This document shows positions 17,463 through 26,255 of a stretch of 64,000 nt of DNA, in pieces; the stretch's first letter is position 1, and each line of letters starts with the position of its first letter. Position numbers and translations under genes: made by a program. The notes under the pieces were generated by a model. The model searched no databases. It was not told the DNA's origin and worked only from the letters and a program-made list of their open reading frames with translations. Source of the stretch: Lachnospiraceae bacterium OM04-12BH (GTDB lineage Bacteria > Bacillota > Clostridia > Lachnospirales > Lachnospiraceae); assembly GCA_003490145.1 (NCBI GenBank), contig QULQ01000001.1, forward strand, positions 124,001-188,000. The letters are read 5' to 3'.

Positions 17463-19513
17463 TGGGGAAAAATTTGTTTATTGCGGAGAAGCCTAGTGTG
17501 GCAAGGGAATTCGCAAGAGTGCTGCAATTAAATACCAGTAACCGGGATGGCTATATGGAATCTGACCAGGCAATCGTTACCTGGTGTGTGGGACATCTGG
17601 TTACCATGAGTTATCCGGAAGTATATGATGAAAAATATAAAAGGTGGTCTTTTGATACGATTCCTTTTATCCCAGATCGGTTTAAATATGAGGTCATAGA
17701 TAGTGTAAAGAAGCAGTTTCAGATCGTAAGCGGACTTCTGAACCGGGCAGATGTCGATACTATTTATGTCTGCACGGACTCCGGACGTGAGGGAGAATAC
17801 ATATACAGACTTGTGGAACAGGAAGCCCATGTGACGGGGAAAATCCGGAAGCGTGTGTGGATCGATTCCCAGACAGAGGAAGAGATAAAGCGTGGCATCC
17901 GGGAAGCCAGGGATCTGTCAGCTTATGATGCACTCGGAGCGGCAGCTTATCTGCGTGCCAAGGAAGATTACCTTATGGGTATCAACTTTTCCAGGGCACT
18001 GACACTGAAATATGGAAACGGGATCAAAGGGTTCCTGAAAGCTGACCGGGCAGTGGTTTCCGTAGGGCGTGTTATGACCTGTGTCCTTGGAATGGTAGTG
18101 AAGAGAGAACGTGAGATCCGGGATTTTGTGAAAACACCATTTTACCGTGTGGTGATGGATATGGAGATCCAGGGAAGAAGCCTCGTCTGTGACTGGAAGG
18201 CAACGGAAAAGAGCCGTTATTTTAATTCGCCTCTCCTTTATAAAGAAAATGGTTTCAAGGAAGAGAAGGATGCCAGGGAGCTGATCTGCTTCCTGACAGA
18301 AGAGCCGACAGAAGATATGACAGTGGATGCGGTAGAAAAGAAAAAAGAAACCAAGAATCCACCGCTTCTTTATAACCTCGCGGAACTGCAGAATGACTGC
18401 TCCAAGTTTTTCAAGATCAGTCCGGATGAAACACTGCGGATCGCCCAGGAGCTTTATGAAAAGAAGATGACGACCTATCCGAGAACGGACGCAAGAGTGC
18501 TTTCCAGTGCGGTAGCTAAGGAAATCCATAAAAATATCCGTGGGATCCAGAATTATGAGGTCTGCAGCCAGCTTGCTGCGGAAGTCCTTTCTTCAAACAA
18601 AATTGCAGGGATTGCAAAGAGCCGTTATGTGAATGACAAGCAGATCACCGATCACTATGCCATTATCCCTACCGGTCAGGGACTTTCCGCACTCCGTTCC
18701 CTGAATCCTACAGCGCAGAAGGTATATGAGATCATAGTAAGGCGTTTCTTAAGCATTTTTTATCCGCCGGCCATTTACCGGAAGGTATCCCTGACACTGA
18801 ACCTGAAGGGAGAACAGTTCTTTGCCAGCTTCAAGGTGCTGGAAGAGGAAGGCTATCTGAAAGCTGCCAGAGCTTCTTTTTTTAATGCAAAGAAGAAGCA
18901 GGCTGAGAATGAGGAAGAGGATAAACAGGAAAACGGCGAACGGGAGAATGAGGATTTTGATATCGGATTCCTGAAAGCACTTCATGACCTGAAAAAGGGA
19001 GATCATCTGCCGGCGGGAACACTGGAAGTCAAGGAAGGGGAAACCTCTCCTCCCAAGCGCTATAATTCAGGAAGCATGATCCTGACCATGGAAAATGCAG
19101 GCCAGTTTATCGAGGATGAAGAGCTGCGTTCTCAGATCAAGGGAAGCGGGATCGGAACCTCTGCCACAAGAGCCGAGATCCTGAAAAAGCTGTTTAATAT
19201 TAATTATCTGTCCCTGAACAAGAAGACTCAGATCATCACCCCAACCCTGATGGGAGAAATGATCTACGAGGTGGTTGGCAACTCCATAAGACCGCTCCTT
19301 GACCCGGCTCTTACCGCAAGCTGGGAAAAAGGTTTGACTATGGTGGCAGAAGGTACTATAACAGAAGAAGAGTACATGAAAAAGCTTGATGATTTTGTCC
19401 GCAGAAGGACAAATGTGGTGAAACAGCTGAATAACCAGTCATCCCTGACAAGACGGTATCAGGAGGTGGCCAGAAATTATTCATCAAAGGGAAGTGCACA
19501 GAAAGGAAAATAA
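17462..19513 (+). CDS. topB: DNA topoisomerase III (type IA)
   Basis: This enzyme nicks one DNA strand through a tyrosine link, passes the other and reseals, mainly to decatenate recombination or replication intermediates. The 683-residue protein starts with the TOPRIM block FIAEKPSVAREFARVL and has the acidic TDSGREGEYIYRL. The catalytic tyrosine is Tyr339 in MTTYPRTDARVL. IGTSATRAEILKKL and LLDPALTASWEKGLTMVAEG follow in the C-terminal part. No zinc fingers are present at the C-terminus, which ends in a short basic tail. It is translationally coupled to the upstream ATPase and abuts the hexapeptide-repeat gene. TopB rather than TopA is chosen by length and lack of zinc motifs. Confidence 0.94.
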   Translation: MGKNLFIAEKPSVAREFARVLQLNTSNRDGYMESDQAIVTWCVGHLVTMSYPEVYDEKYKRWSFDTIPFIPDRFKYEVIDSVKKQFQIVSGLLNRADVDTIYVCTDSGREGEYIYRLVEQEAHVTGKIRKRVWIDSQTEEEIKRGIREARDLSAYDALGAAAYLRAKEDYLMGINFSRALTLKYGNGIKGFLKADRAVVSVGRVMTCVLGMVVKREREIRDFVKTPFYRVVMDMEIQGRSLVCDWKATEKSRYFNSPLLYKENGFKEEKDARELICFLTEEPTEDMTVDAVEKKKETKNPPLLYNLAELQNDCSKFFKISPDETLRIAQELYEKKMTTYPRTDARVLSSAVAKEIHKNIRGIQNYEVCSQLAAEVLSSNKIAGIAKSRYVNDKQITDHYAIIPTGQGLSALRSLNPTAQKVYEIIVRRFLSIFYPPAIYRKVSLTLNLKGEQFFASFKVLEEEGYLKAARASFFNAKKKQAENEEEDKQENGERENEDFDIGFLKALHDLKKGDHLPAGTLEVKEGETSPPKRYNSGSMILTMENAGQFIEDEELRSQIKGSGIGTSATRAEILKKLFNINYLSLNKKTQIITPTLMGEMIYEVVGNSIRPLLDPALTASWEKGLTMVAEGTITEEEYMKKLDDFVRRRTNVVKQLNNQSSLTRRYQEVARNYSSKGSAQKGK

Positions 19514-20179
19514 ATGGAAGAATTTAAAATCAGTAATCTTTATGACCTGAATGAAACAATCGCAGCAGAGCTGCTTCAGACAGCAGAGTATCCATGGGAG
19601 CTTCTGCCGAAGATCAGTGCGTTTATCCTGGAGCTTGGAGCAAAGCTTCCAAAGGATACCTATACGGAGATCAAAGAGCATGTATGGGTGGCAGACAGTG
19701 CTACCATCGCACCTACAGCGTGTATTAACGGACCTGCTATTATTGATGAGGATGCAGAAGTAAGACATTGTGCCTTTATCAGAGGAAATGCCATTGTTGG
19801 AAAGGGTGCTGTAGTGGGAAATTCCACAGAGCTTAAAAATGTCATCCTGTTTAACAAGGTACAGGTACCGCATTATAACTATGTAGGGGATAGTATCCTT
19901 GGATTTAAGGCACATATGGGAGCCGGCTCCATTACCTCCAATGTCAAGAGTGACAAGACACTGGTTGTTGTGAAAAACCAGGAGGAAAGAGTGGAGACAG
20001 GACTGAAGAAATTTGGCGCCATGCTGGGAGATCATGTAGAGGTTGGCTGCAACAGTGTACTGAATCCCGGTACCGTGATCGGAAGAGAAAGCAGCGTATA
20101 TCCGACCTCCATGGTAAGGGGCTGCGTTCCCGCGCACAGCATTTTCAAAAAGACCGGAGAAATTGTTGCCAGGAGATAA
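19514..20179 (+). CDS. Left-handed beta-helix (hexapeptide repeat) protein, GlmU-acyltransferase-like
   Basis: The 221-residue protein has an N-terminal helical part (about 1-60). Imperfect hexapeptide repeats follow (about 65-200) of the kind seen in the acetyltransferase domain of GlmU and in nucleotidyl-sugar acyltransferases. Examples are VWVADSATIAPTACING, IGRESSVYPTSMVRG and the asparagine-rich NYVGDSILG turn. It lacks the nucleotidyltransferase domain of full GlmU. Acyl transfer to a sugar nucleotide is plausible but unproven. Its ATG follows the topB stop without a gap, and the ribosome site lies inside the topB 3' end. Annotation pipelines often call it a UDP-N-acetylglucosamine pyrophosphorylase, which the sequence does not support. 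Confidence 0.85.
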   Translation: MEEFKISNLYDLNETIAAELLQTAEYPWELLPKISAFILELGAKLPKDTYTEIKEHVWVADSATIAPTACINGPAIIDEDAEVRHCAFIRGNAIVGKGAVVGNSTELKNVILFNKVQVPHYNYVGDSILGFKAHMGAGSITSNVKSDKTLVVVKNQEERVETGLKKFGAMLGDHVEVGCNSVLNPGTVIGRESSVYPTSMVRGCVPAHSIFKKTGEIVARR

Positions 20180-20230
20180 AAAATTATCAAAAGTACTGGA
20201 TTTTTTATCAGACTTATGAGAAAATATGAG

Positions 20231-20256
20231 TTGTGATTATGACAAAATATTCACAA
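20231..20256 (+). promoter_or_regulatory. Dyad-symmetric element in the leader of the scaffold/GGGtGRT genes
   Basis: Arms TTGTGATTAT and ATATTCACAA pair at 9 of 10 positions around a 6-base centre (GACAAA). It is about 55 bases before the scaffold gene start. It could be an operator for a dimeric regulator or an RNA hairpin. Spacing does not match a classical Crp/Fnr or Rex box. No clear -35/-10 pair was found beside it. Confidence 0.5.
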
Positions 20257-20309
20257 ATAGTGGGTGTTTTGTTAGAAAAATACATCTATATGTTGAAAGG
20301 AGTTTTCAC

Positions 20310-21002
20310 ATGATTTATTCAAAAGAAGTTGAAGAAATGTGTACAGTAGCACAGGGCGTTCATCATGGCTGTGCGCCAATTCCCGAAGAAGCAAAATGGG
20401 TACAGGCTAAAAAAGTGGAAGACATTTCCGGTTTGACACATGGTGTAGGCTGGTGTGCACCTCAGCAGGGTGCCTGCAAGCTGACACTGAACGTTAAGGA
20501 AGGCATTATCCAGGAAGCACTGGTTGAGACGATCGGATGCTCAGGTATGACACACTCCGCAGCTATGGCTGCAGAAATCCTTCCCGGATTAACCGTTATG
20601 GAAGCTTTAAACACTGACCTCGTATGCGATGCGATCAACACCGCTATGAGAGAATTATTCTTACAGATCGTTTACGGTCGTTCCCAGAGTGCATTCTCTG
20701 AAGAAGGACTTCCGATCGGTGCTGGTCTTGAAGACCTTGGTAAGGGACTGAGAAGCCAGGTTGGTACTATGTATGGTACTCTGAAGAAAGGTCCCCGTTA
20801 TCTGGAAATGGCAGAAGGTTATGTAACCGGAATCGCCCTTGATGCGGATAATGAGATCATTGGTTACAAGTTCGTTAACCTTGGTAAGATGACAGACTTC
20901 ATCAAGAAGGGTGACGATCCGACTACCGCTTATGAGAAATCCTGCGGACAGTACGGACGTGTTGATGACGCTGTTAAGATTATCGATCCCAGAAAAGAAT
21001 AA
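20310..21002 (+). CDS. NifU-like iron-sulfur cluster assembly scaffold protein, GGGtGRT partner
   Basis: The 230-residue protein looks like an enlarged NifU_N/IscU-type scaffold. It has Cys-rich blocks GWCAPQQGACKLTL (about 54-67) and ETIGCSGMTHSAAMAAEIL (about 79-98), where the second cysteine sits in the IscU-like loop. A scaffold would hold a nascent Fe-S cluster before transfer, but this subgroup has not been assigned a client. An early segment TVAQGVHHGCAP adds another cysteine. The start at 20310 follows GAAAGGAG. The next gene, encoding a GGGtGRT protein, begins 21 bases after the stop. The pair is known to me from several Clostridia; its function is unknown. The C-terminus ends in KIIDPRKE. 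Confidence 0.85.
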   Translation: MIYSKEVEEMCTVAQGVHHGCAPIPEEAKWVQAKKVEDISGLTHGVGWCAPQQGACKLTLNVKEGIIQEALVETIGCSGMTHSAAMAAEILPGLTVMEALNTDLVCDAINTAMRELFLQIVYGRSQSAFSEEGLPIGAGLEDLGKGLRSQVGTMYGTLKKGPRYLEMAEGYVTGIALDADNEIIGYKFVNLGKMTDFIKKGDDPTTAYEKSCGQYGRVDDAVKIIDPRKE

Positions 21003-21022
21003 TTCATAGGAGGAATGAGAAA

Positions 21023-22033
21023 ATGGCTTTATTTGAATCATATGAAAGAAGAATTGATAAAATCACTTCTGTATTAAACTCTTACGGCATTTCTTCTATT
21101 GAAGAGGCTGAGAAGATCACAAAGGACGCTGGACTTAACGTATATGACCAGGTTAAGAAGATCCAGCCTATCTGCTTTGAGAACGCATGCTGGGCATACA
21201 CAGTAGGTGCAGCAATCGCAATCAAGAAGAACTGCAGAAAGGCTTCTGAAGCTGCAGCAGCAATCGGTGAAGGACTTCAGGCTTTCTGTATTCCCGGATC
21301 TGTAGCTGATACCCGTAAGGTTGGTCTTGGACATGGTAACCTTGGTAAGATGCTTCTGGAAGAGGATACTGACTGCTTCGCTTTCCTTGCAGGACATGAG
21401 TCATTCGCAGCAGCAGAAGGTGCGATCGGTATCGCTGAGAAGGCAAACAAGGTTCGCCAGAAACCTCTTCGTGTTATCCTGAACGGTCTTGGAAAGGATG
21501 CTGCAAAGATCATTTCCAGAATCAATGGATTTACATTTGTAGAAACAGAATATGATCCTTACACAAACACTGTTAAGGAAGTATATCGTAAGGCATACTC
21601 CGAGGGACTTCGTGCAAAGGTTAACTGCTATGGTGCAAACTCCGTTCCGGAAGGTGTTGCTATCATGTGGAAGGAGAACGTAGACGTATCCATTACCGGT
21701 AACTCTACCAACCCTACAAGATTCCAGCATCCTGTTGCAGGTACTTACAAGAAGGAAAGAATTGAAGCAGGAAAGAAGTACTTCTCTGTAGCATCCGGTG
21801 GTGGTACAGGACGTACACTTCATCCTGATAACATGGCTGCAGGTCCTGCATCCTATGGCTTCACAGATACATTAGGACGTATGCATTCCGATGCACAGTT
21901 CGCAGGTTCTTCATCCGTTCCGGCACACGTTGAAATGATGGGTCTGATCGGTATGGGCAACAACCCGATGGTTGGTGCAACCGTAGCTGTAGCTGTTGCT
22001 GTTCAGGAAGCAGCTGACGCTGGCAAGTTCTAA
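21023..22033 (+). CDS. GGGtGRT protein (function unknown)
   Basis: The 336-residue protein belongs to the family named for its GGGTGRT motif, here at residues 259-265, followed by GPASYGFTDTLGRMHSDAQ and a Gly-rich C-terminus (MGLIGMGNNPMVG). It is cytoplasmic, with no membrane segment. Cysteines occur in KIQPICFENACWAY and elsewhere but not in a standard ferredoxin pattern. It follows the NifU-like scaffold and shares its strong ribosome site style (AGGAGGA). Codon use is strongly biased to GGT, AAG and AAC, suggesting high expression. I can only infer a role linked to Fe-S cluster handling from the constant pairing. The reaction, if any, is unknown. Confidence 0.88.
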   Translation: MALFESYERRIDKITSVLNSYGISSIEEAEKITKDAGLNVYDQVKKIQPICFENACWAYTVGAAIAIKKNCRKASEAAAAIGEGLQAFCIPGSVADTRKVGLGHGNLGKMLLEEDTDCFAFLAGHESFAAAEGAIGIAEKANKVRQKPLRVILNGLGKDAAKIISRINGFTFVETEYDPYTNTVKEVYRKAYSEGLRAKVNCYGANSVPEGVAIMWKENVDVSITGNSTNPTRFQHPVAGTYKKERIEAGKKYFSVASGGGTGRTLHPDNMAAGPASYGFTDTLGRMHSDAQFAGSSSVPAHVEMMGLIGMGNNPMVGATVAVAVAVQEAADAGKF

Positions 22034-22049
22034 TAAGACAGTACTTTTT

Positions 22050-22082
22050 GAAAGGGTTTTGAGAATGCCTCAAAGCCCTTTC
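22050..22082 (+). terminator. Hairpin after the GGGtGRT gene, weak T-tract
   Basis: Arms GAAAGGGTTTTGAG and CTCAAAGCCCTTTC pair over 14 bp with one G-T, loop AATGC. Only TTATAG follows, so termination may be partial, allowing some read-through into the ECF transporter genes 44 bases on. Confidence 0.65.
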
Positions 22083-22125
22083 TTATAGAAAAACTTACAG
22101 AAACATTTCTTAGGAGGAAAGAGAT

Positions 22126-22704
22126 ATGAAAGAGAGCAAATGGAAACAGTTCCTTGGTGTTTGGAATACCAAGACAATTGTAGGTGTGGCGATCGGAGCA
22201 GCGCTGTTTGGTGTACTGATGGTATTTGGAGGAATCAAGATCTTTTCTAATACTTCCCTGACATCTGCTATGGTAGTTGTAGTTGTTGTAGCTGCTCTGT
22301 TCGGACCTGTTCCGGCAGCACTGACAGCAGGTATCGGTAACGTGATCGCCGATCTGATCGGTGGCTGGGGCTTCTGGTTTGACTGGTCATTTGGAAACCT
22401 TGTTCTTGGTCTGTTTGTGGGACTGCTCCCCTTATATGGTGCCAAGATTTCAGAAGGAATCTTTACAGTAAAGCATGCTATTATTTATGTAATCACCTGT
22501 ATTGTAGGTAATATTGTTGCATTCGGTCTGGTAACACCACTTCTGACAAGCCTTTTCTATTCCCAGGAGCTGGCCATCACATGGTTGCAGGCAGCATCTG
22601 CTATCGTATCAAATGGTGTCGTACTGATCGTGATCGGTATTCCTTTCCTGTTCCTTCTTGCAAAAAGAAATGCAAGCAAGACAAACCTGAAGAAAGAAGA
22701 CTAA
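22126..22704 (+). CDS. ECF transporter S component, UPF0397/riboflavin-type family
   Basis: This is a predicted substrate-binding membrane protein of an energy-coupling-factor importer. At 192 residues it has about five or six membrane segments. It carries the TKTIVGVAIGAALFGVLM N-terminus and the LFGPVPAALTAGIGNVIADL block of the UPF0397 family, often labelled 'ECF-type riboflavin transporter substrate-binding'. AGGAGGAAAG precedes the ATG. The ATPase and T subunits follow on the same strand. The riboflavin label rests on family naming and is not proven here: the SAM hydrolase gene downstream suggests a different ligand such as a nucleoside or SAM-related compound. No FMN riboswitch is visible upstream. 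Confidence 0.85.
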   Translation: MKESKWKQFLGVWNTKTIVGVAIGAALFGVLMVFGGIKIFSNTSLTSAMVVVVVVAALFGPVPAALTAGIGNVIADLIGGWGFWFDWSFGNLVLGLFVGLLPLYGAKISEGIFTVKHAIIYVITCIVGNIVAFGLVTPLLTSLFYSQELAITWLQAASAIVSNGVVLIVIGIPFLFLLAKRNASKTNLKKED

Positions 22705-22828
22705 TGCTGGCAGCTAATGTCAGAGCTTTTACTGAAGAAGGCGGGATATCAGAGATCCTGTAAGAATCTGGTATCCTGCTTTCCTTAGGTTATACAGTAC
22801 AAACAAACTTTTTGAATGAGAGAGAAAA

Positions 22829-24556
22829 ATGGCACTTCCGATTATTGAATTTCATGATTTCGGCTTTCGTTATCAGTCACAGACAGAACAGACCCTGCAT
22901 GATGTGAATCTGACTATTTATCAGGGAGAGAAGGTGTTGATCCTTGGACCAAGCGGAAGCGGAAAGTCTACCCTTGCCAACTGCATTAACGGACTGATTC
23001 CCTTTTCTTATGAAGGGGAGATCTCAGGATCCTGTAAGGTAGCTGGCATAGAGACGAAAGAATCCAGTATATTCCAGCTAAGCAAGCATGTAGGTACGGT
23101 CCAGCAGGATTCCGATGCACAGTTTGTAGGTCTTTCTGTAGGAGAGGATATTGCTTTTTCCCTGGAGAATGATGAGGTTCCAAGGAAAGATATGCTTCCC
23201 ATGGTACTGGAAGCGGCAAAAACTGTCGGCATGGAGGATTATCTGATGGAACCCCCGTTTAATCTTTCGGGTGGTCAGAAGCAGAAGGTGGCACTTGCAG
23301 GTATCCTGCATGACCATGCAGAGATCCTTCTGTTTGATGAACCGCTTGCGGCACTGGATCCTGCCATGGGTATGACAACGGTAGATCTGATTGACCAGAT
23401 CCATAAAAAGGAAAATGCAACTGTCATTATTATTGAGCACAGGCTGGAGGATGTTCTTTACCGTCATATTGACAGGATCATTCTGGTAAATGAAGGAACA
23501 ATACAGATGGATACCACTCCGGATGAGCTGCTCCGCAGTGATGTGCTTAAAAAGAATGGTATCCGGGAACCCCTGTATATAGCAGCACTGAAGCATGCGG
23601 GGATTCGGTTTGGAAAAGATGAGCATCTGGATAATATCAACGAACTTGCCATAGACAGATATAAAGAAAAGATACAGCAGGAGATGAAGACGGCAAGACC
23701 CTATGTTCCGGCAGAAAAGGGAGAAGAGCTTCTGAAGGCAGAGCATGTTGATTTTGCATATGAGGAAAGACAAGTGCTTTCTGATGTTTCCTTTACGGTA
23801 TGCAGAGGAGAGAAGATTGCCATTATCGGAAAGAACGGTGCTGGAAAGTCTACGATGGCAAAGCTTTTATGTGGGATCATCCGGCCTGTGTCCGGCAGCA
23901 TCATGGTCCAGGGAGTGAATTATCTGCCGCTTACTATTAAGGAAATCGGCAGAAAGATCGGATACGTCATGCAGAATCCAAACCAGATGCTGGTAAAGGA
24001 TATGATCCGGGATGAAGTAGAACTGGCTCTTATACTCAATGATTTTTCCAGGGAAGAGATCGACAGGAGGGTGGAAAAGACACTCAAAATGTGTGACCTG
24101 TACAGCATGCGCAACTGGCCTGTGAGTGTACTCAGCTACGGACAGAGAAAACGTGTGACGATTGCTTCCATTCTGGCACTGGAGCCGGAAGTCATCATTT
24201 TGGATGAGCCTACTGCAGGCCAGGATTATCAGAGATATTCCGAGATTATGGGATTTCTGGAAACACTGAACAGAGAGTATCATATTACGATCCTGTTTAT
24301 TACCCATGATATGCACCTTGCTATCGAGTATACGGACAGAGCCATTGTTTTTGCAGATGGAAAATGTATTGCTGATGCACCTGTATTTACAGTACTTTCC
24401 AATGAAGGTTTAATTGAGCAGGCCAATTTAAAGCAGACGTCACTGGTACTTCTTGCAAAACAGGCAGGGATTGATCCAGAAAGCTATATCAGACATTTTA
24501 TCGAAATTGAAAGAGAGGAGAGGGCACATGGGACTGACAAAACGACTGTTCATTAA
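22829..24556 (+). CDS. ecfA: ECF transporter ATPase, two ABC domains fused
   Basis: This protein supplies both ATPase halves of the ECF importer on one chain of 575 residues. Domain 1 has Walker A GPSGSGKSTLA, signature LSGGQKQKVAL and Walker B ILLFDEPLAALD. Domain 2 (from about residue 295) has GKNGAGKSTMAK, a variant signature LSYGQRKRVTI and VIILDEPTAGQD. Most ECF modules use two separate genes (ecfA1, ecfA2), so this is the fused form common with UPF0397 S components. The last 29 bases overlap the T component gene. The 124 bases between the S gene and this gene hold no visible terminator or promoter. Confidence 0.93.
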   Translation: MALPIIEFHDFGFRYQSQTEQTLHDVNLTIYQGEKVLILGPSGSGKSTLANCINGLIPFSYEGEISGSCKVAGIETKESSIFQLSKHVGTVQQDSDAQFVGLSVGEDIAFSLENDEVPRKDMLPMVLEAAKTVGMEDYLMEPPFNLSGGQKQKVALAGILHDHAEILLFDEPLAALDPAMGMTTVDLIDQIHKKENATVIIIEHRLEDVLYRHIDRIILVNEGTIQMDTTPDELLRSDVLKKNGIREPLYIAALKHAGIRFGKDEHLDNINELAIDRYKEKIQQEMKTARPYVPAEKGEELLKAEHVDFAYEERQVLSDVSFTVCRGEKIAIIGKNGAGKSTMAKLLCGIIRPVSGSIMVQGVNYLPLTIKEIGRKIGYVMQNPNQMLVKDMIRDEVELALILNDFSREEIDRRVEKTLKMCDLYSMRNWPVSVLSYGQRKRVTIASILALEPEVIILDEPTAGQDYQRYSEIMGFLETLNREYHITILFITHDMHLAIEYTDRAIVFADGKCIADAPVFTVLSNEGLIEQANLKQTSLVLLAKQAGIDPESYIRHFIEIEREERAHGTDKTTVH

Positions 24557-25382
24557 AATTATTCCCGGAAAGACTTTCCTTGATAAATTGAGCGGAACTA
24601 CAAAGGTCAGATTTTTTCTGCTTCTGATATTACTTCTGATCGTAAGCTGGGATCTTAGGGTGCTTCTTGCAGTATCGGTACTGGGTGTTATCGGAATGAT
24701 ATCCGTGAAGCCAAACTGGCCACTGATACGGGGACTTACGATATTCATGCTGCTTACGAACTTGTTTAACCTGTTCCTGATCTGGCTGACCAATCCAAAT
24801 TACGGAGCGGATCTGACAGGTGGCTGTACGGTTCTTCTGGTACTGTCAAAGCATTACTTTATTTCATCGGAAACGTTGTTTGCCCTGTTTGTACGTTTTA
24901 TGAAGTTTATGTCCACCTTCCTGATCTCACTGTGCTTTATCCAGTGTATTACACCAAGTGAGATGGCAGCCGGACTGTATTCCATCAAGGTGCCCTATAA
25001 GGTATGTACCGTAGTGTCACTGGCTTTCCGGTATATTCCGGATATTGCCAGGGATTTTGAAAATATCAAGATCTCCATGCAGGCAAGAGGAATGGAGCTT
25101 GACAGTAAAAAAGTCGGCTTTTTCGCCAGATTGAAACAGAATATACTGATTCTGATGCCTCTTATTATTTCTTCTTTTGACAGAATCGGAAATATTGCCA
25201 ATGCCATGGATTTGAGAGGATTTGGAAAAGGAAAAAAAAGAACCTATTATTCAGAGCATGAGGAAACAAAACAGGATAAAATTATGAAGGTCTGCTATCT
25301 TCTGACAGCAGCCGGAATACTTGCAATTATAATTGGCAGAATTGTGGCACCACCCGAATATAAGATGTGGAAGCCATGGTAA
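24528..25382 (+). CDS. ecfT: ECF transporter T component (EcfT)
   Basis: This membrane subunit couples the ATPases to the S component. The 284-residue protein has four to six predicted membrane segments. The two coupling-helix motifs occur in ISMQARGMELD and AMDLRGFGKGK, the Ala/x-Arg-Gly pairs that dock on the ATPases. The ATG at 24528 (after GAGGAGAGG) lies within the 3' end of the ATPase gene, so translation is coupled. With the S and A1A2 genes it makes a complete, dedicated (group I-like) ECF transporter. The SAM hydrolase gene starts 16 bases later. Confidence 0.93.
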   Translation: MGLTKRLFIKIIPGKTFLDKLSGTTKVRFFLLLILLLIVSWDLRVLLAVSVLGVIGMISVKPNWPLIRGLTIFMLLTNLFNLFLIWLTNPNYGADLTGGCTVLLVLSKHYFISSETLFALFVRFMKFMSTFLISLCFIQCITPSEMAAGLYSIKVPYKVCTVVSLAFRYIPDIARDFENIKISMQARGMELDSKKVGFFARLKQNILILMPLIISSFDRIGNIANAMDLRGFGKGKKRTYYSEHEETKQDKIMKVCYLLTAAGILAIIIGRIVAPPEYKMWKPW

Positions 25383-25398
25383 AAGAAAGGAAAATAAA

Positions 25399-26244
25399 AT
25401 GAAACCTTGTATTGTTTGGCAGACAGATTTTGGACTTTCCTGGGGAGCAGTTGCTTCCATGGTAGGCGTATGCAAGCAGGTCGATCCGGAACTGGAATGC
25501 ATTGATATCACACATGAGATTGAAGCTTATAATATTCTGGCAGCGTCCAGGGAGATTATCTATGTGGAGCCTTTCTGGCCGAAGGGAACCGTATTTGTAT
25601 CAGTAGTGGATCCCGGTGTCGGAACTGACAGACGTGCCTGTGTGGCAAAGCTCCATGATGGAAATTATATCGTTACACCGGATAATGGTACCCTGACTCA
25701 CCTTTATTATGAAGTTGGTATTGATGAAGTCCGTGAGATTGATGAAACTGTAAACCGTTATCATGGAACAGAAGCAGTCAGCGTATTCCATGGAAGAGAT
25801 CTGTTTGCGTATACGGCGGCAAAGCTGGCTTCCGGGAAGATCAGCTTTGAAGGTGTCGGACCAGCTTATCCGGTAGAAGAGATTGTACGCTTTGACAGAG
25901 ATGTGATCGAGGCACAGGTAAATGGCAGCGATATCAAAGCAATCGTGGGGAGTGTCAGTGATCCCTTTGGAAGCATTGCCTTTAATATTAAGAGCTCAGA
26001 TTTCGCAAAAGCAGGCTATACCCAGGGAGATATGGTGCATGTCATCCTGAAGAAGGATGGAGAAACTTACTTTGAGCAGGATGTTCTGTATGAAAAATCT
26101 TTTGGCTTTGTAGAAAAAGGAGCGCCGATCCTGTTCAATTCTTCTACCAATTATATTGAGCTTGGACTGAATATGGGCTCATTCCGCGATACTTATCAGG
26201 TAAAGGAAGGCAGAAGCTATACAGCGGAACTTTCCAGAGCATAA
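25399..26244 (+). CDS. S-adenosyl-L-methionine hydrolase (adenosine-forming), DUF62 family
   Basis: The 281-residue protein belongs to the DUF62/SAM hydroxide adenosyltransferase family. Characterised members split SAM with water into adenosine and methionine; fluorinases and chlorinases are relatives. Visible family blocks include QTDFGLSWGAVASMVG, ITHEIEAYNILAA, VSVVDPGVGTDRRACVA, VTPDNGTL and VFHGRDLFAYTAA, with the acidic and His residues expected for activity. No halogenase-specific signature is evident. The start at 25399 follows GAAAGGA. It is the next gene after the T component of an ECF importer, so salvage of an imported SAM-like or adenosine-related compound is an attractive but unproven idea. 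Confidence 0.92.
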   Translation: MKPCIVWQTDFGLSWGAVASMVGVCKQVDPELECIDITHEIEAYNILAASREIIYVEPFWPKGTVFVSVVDPGVGTDRRACVAKLHDGNYIVTPDNGTLTHLYYEVGIDEVREIDETVNRYHGTEAVSVFHGRDLFAYTAAKLASGKISFEGVGPAYPVEEIVRFDRDVIEAQVNGSDIKAIVGSVSDPFGSIAFNIKSSDFAKAGYTQGDMVHVILKKDGETYFEQDVLYEKSFGFVEKGAPILFNSSTNYIELGLNMGSFRDTYQVKEGRSYTAELSRA

Positions 26245-26255
26245 GGAGAGGGCTT

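Noticed and set aside
19514-20179. Full GlmU (UDP-GlcNAc pyrophosphorylase)
   Set aside because: Only the left-handed beta-helix part is present, without the nucleotidyltransferase domain.
20231-20256. Crp/Fnr or Rex box
   Set aside because: Outer arms resemble TTGTGA/TCACAA, but the 14-base separation does not fit the known spacing of these boxes.
22034-22125. FMN riboswitch before the ECF S component
   Set aside because: The gap is only 92 bases and holds a simple 14-bp hairpin with no RFN-element motifs.
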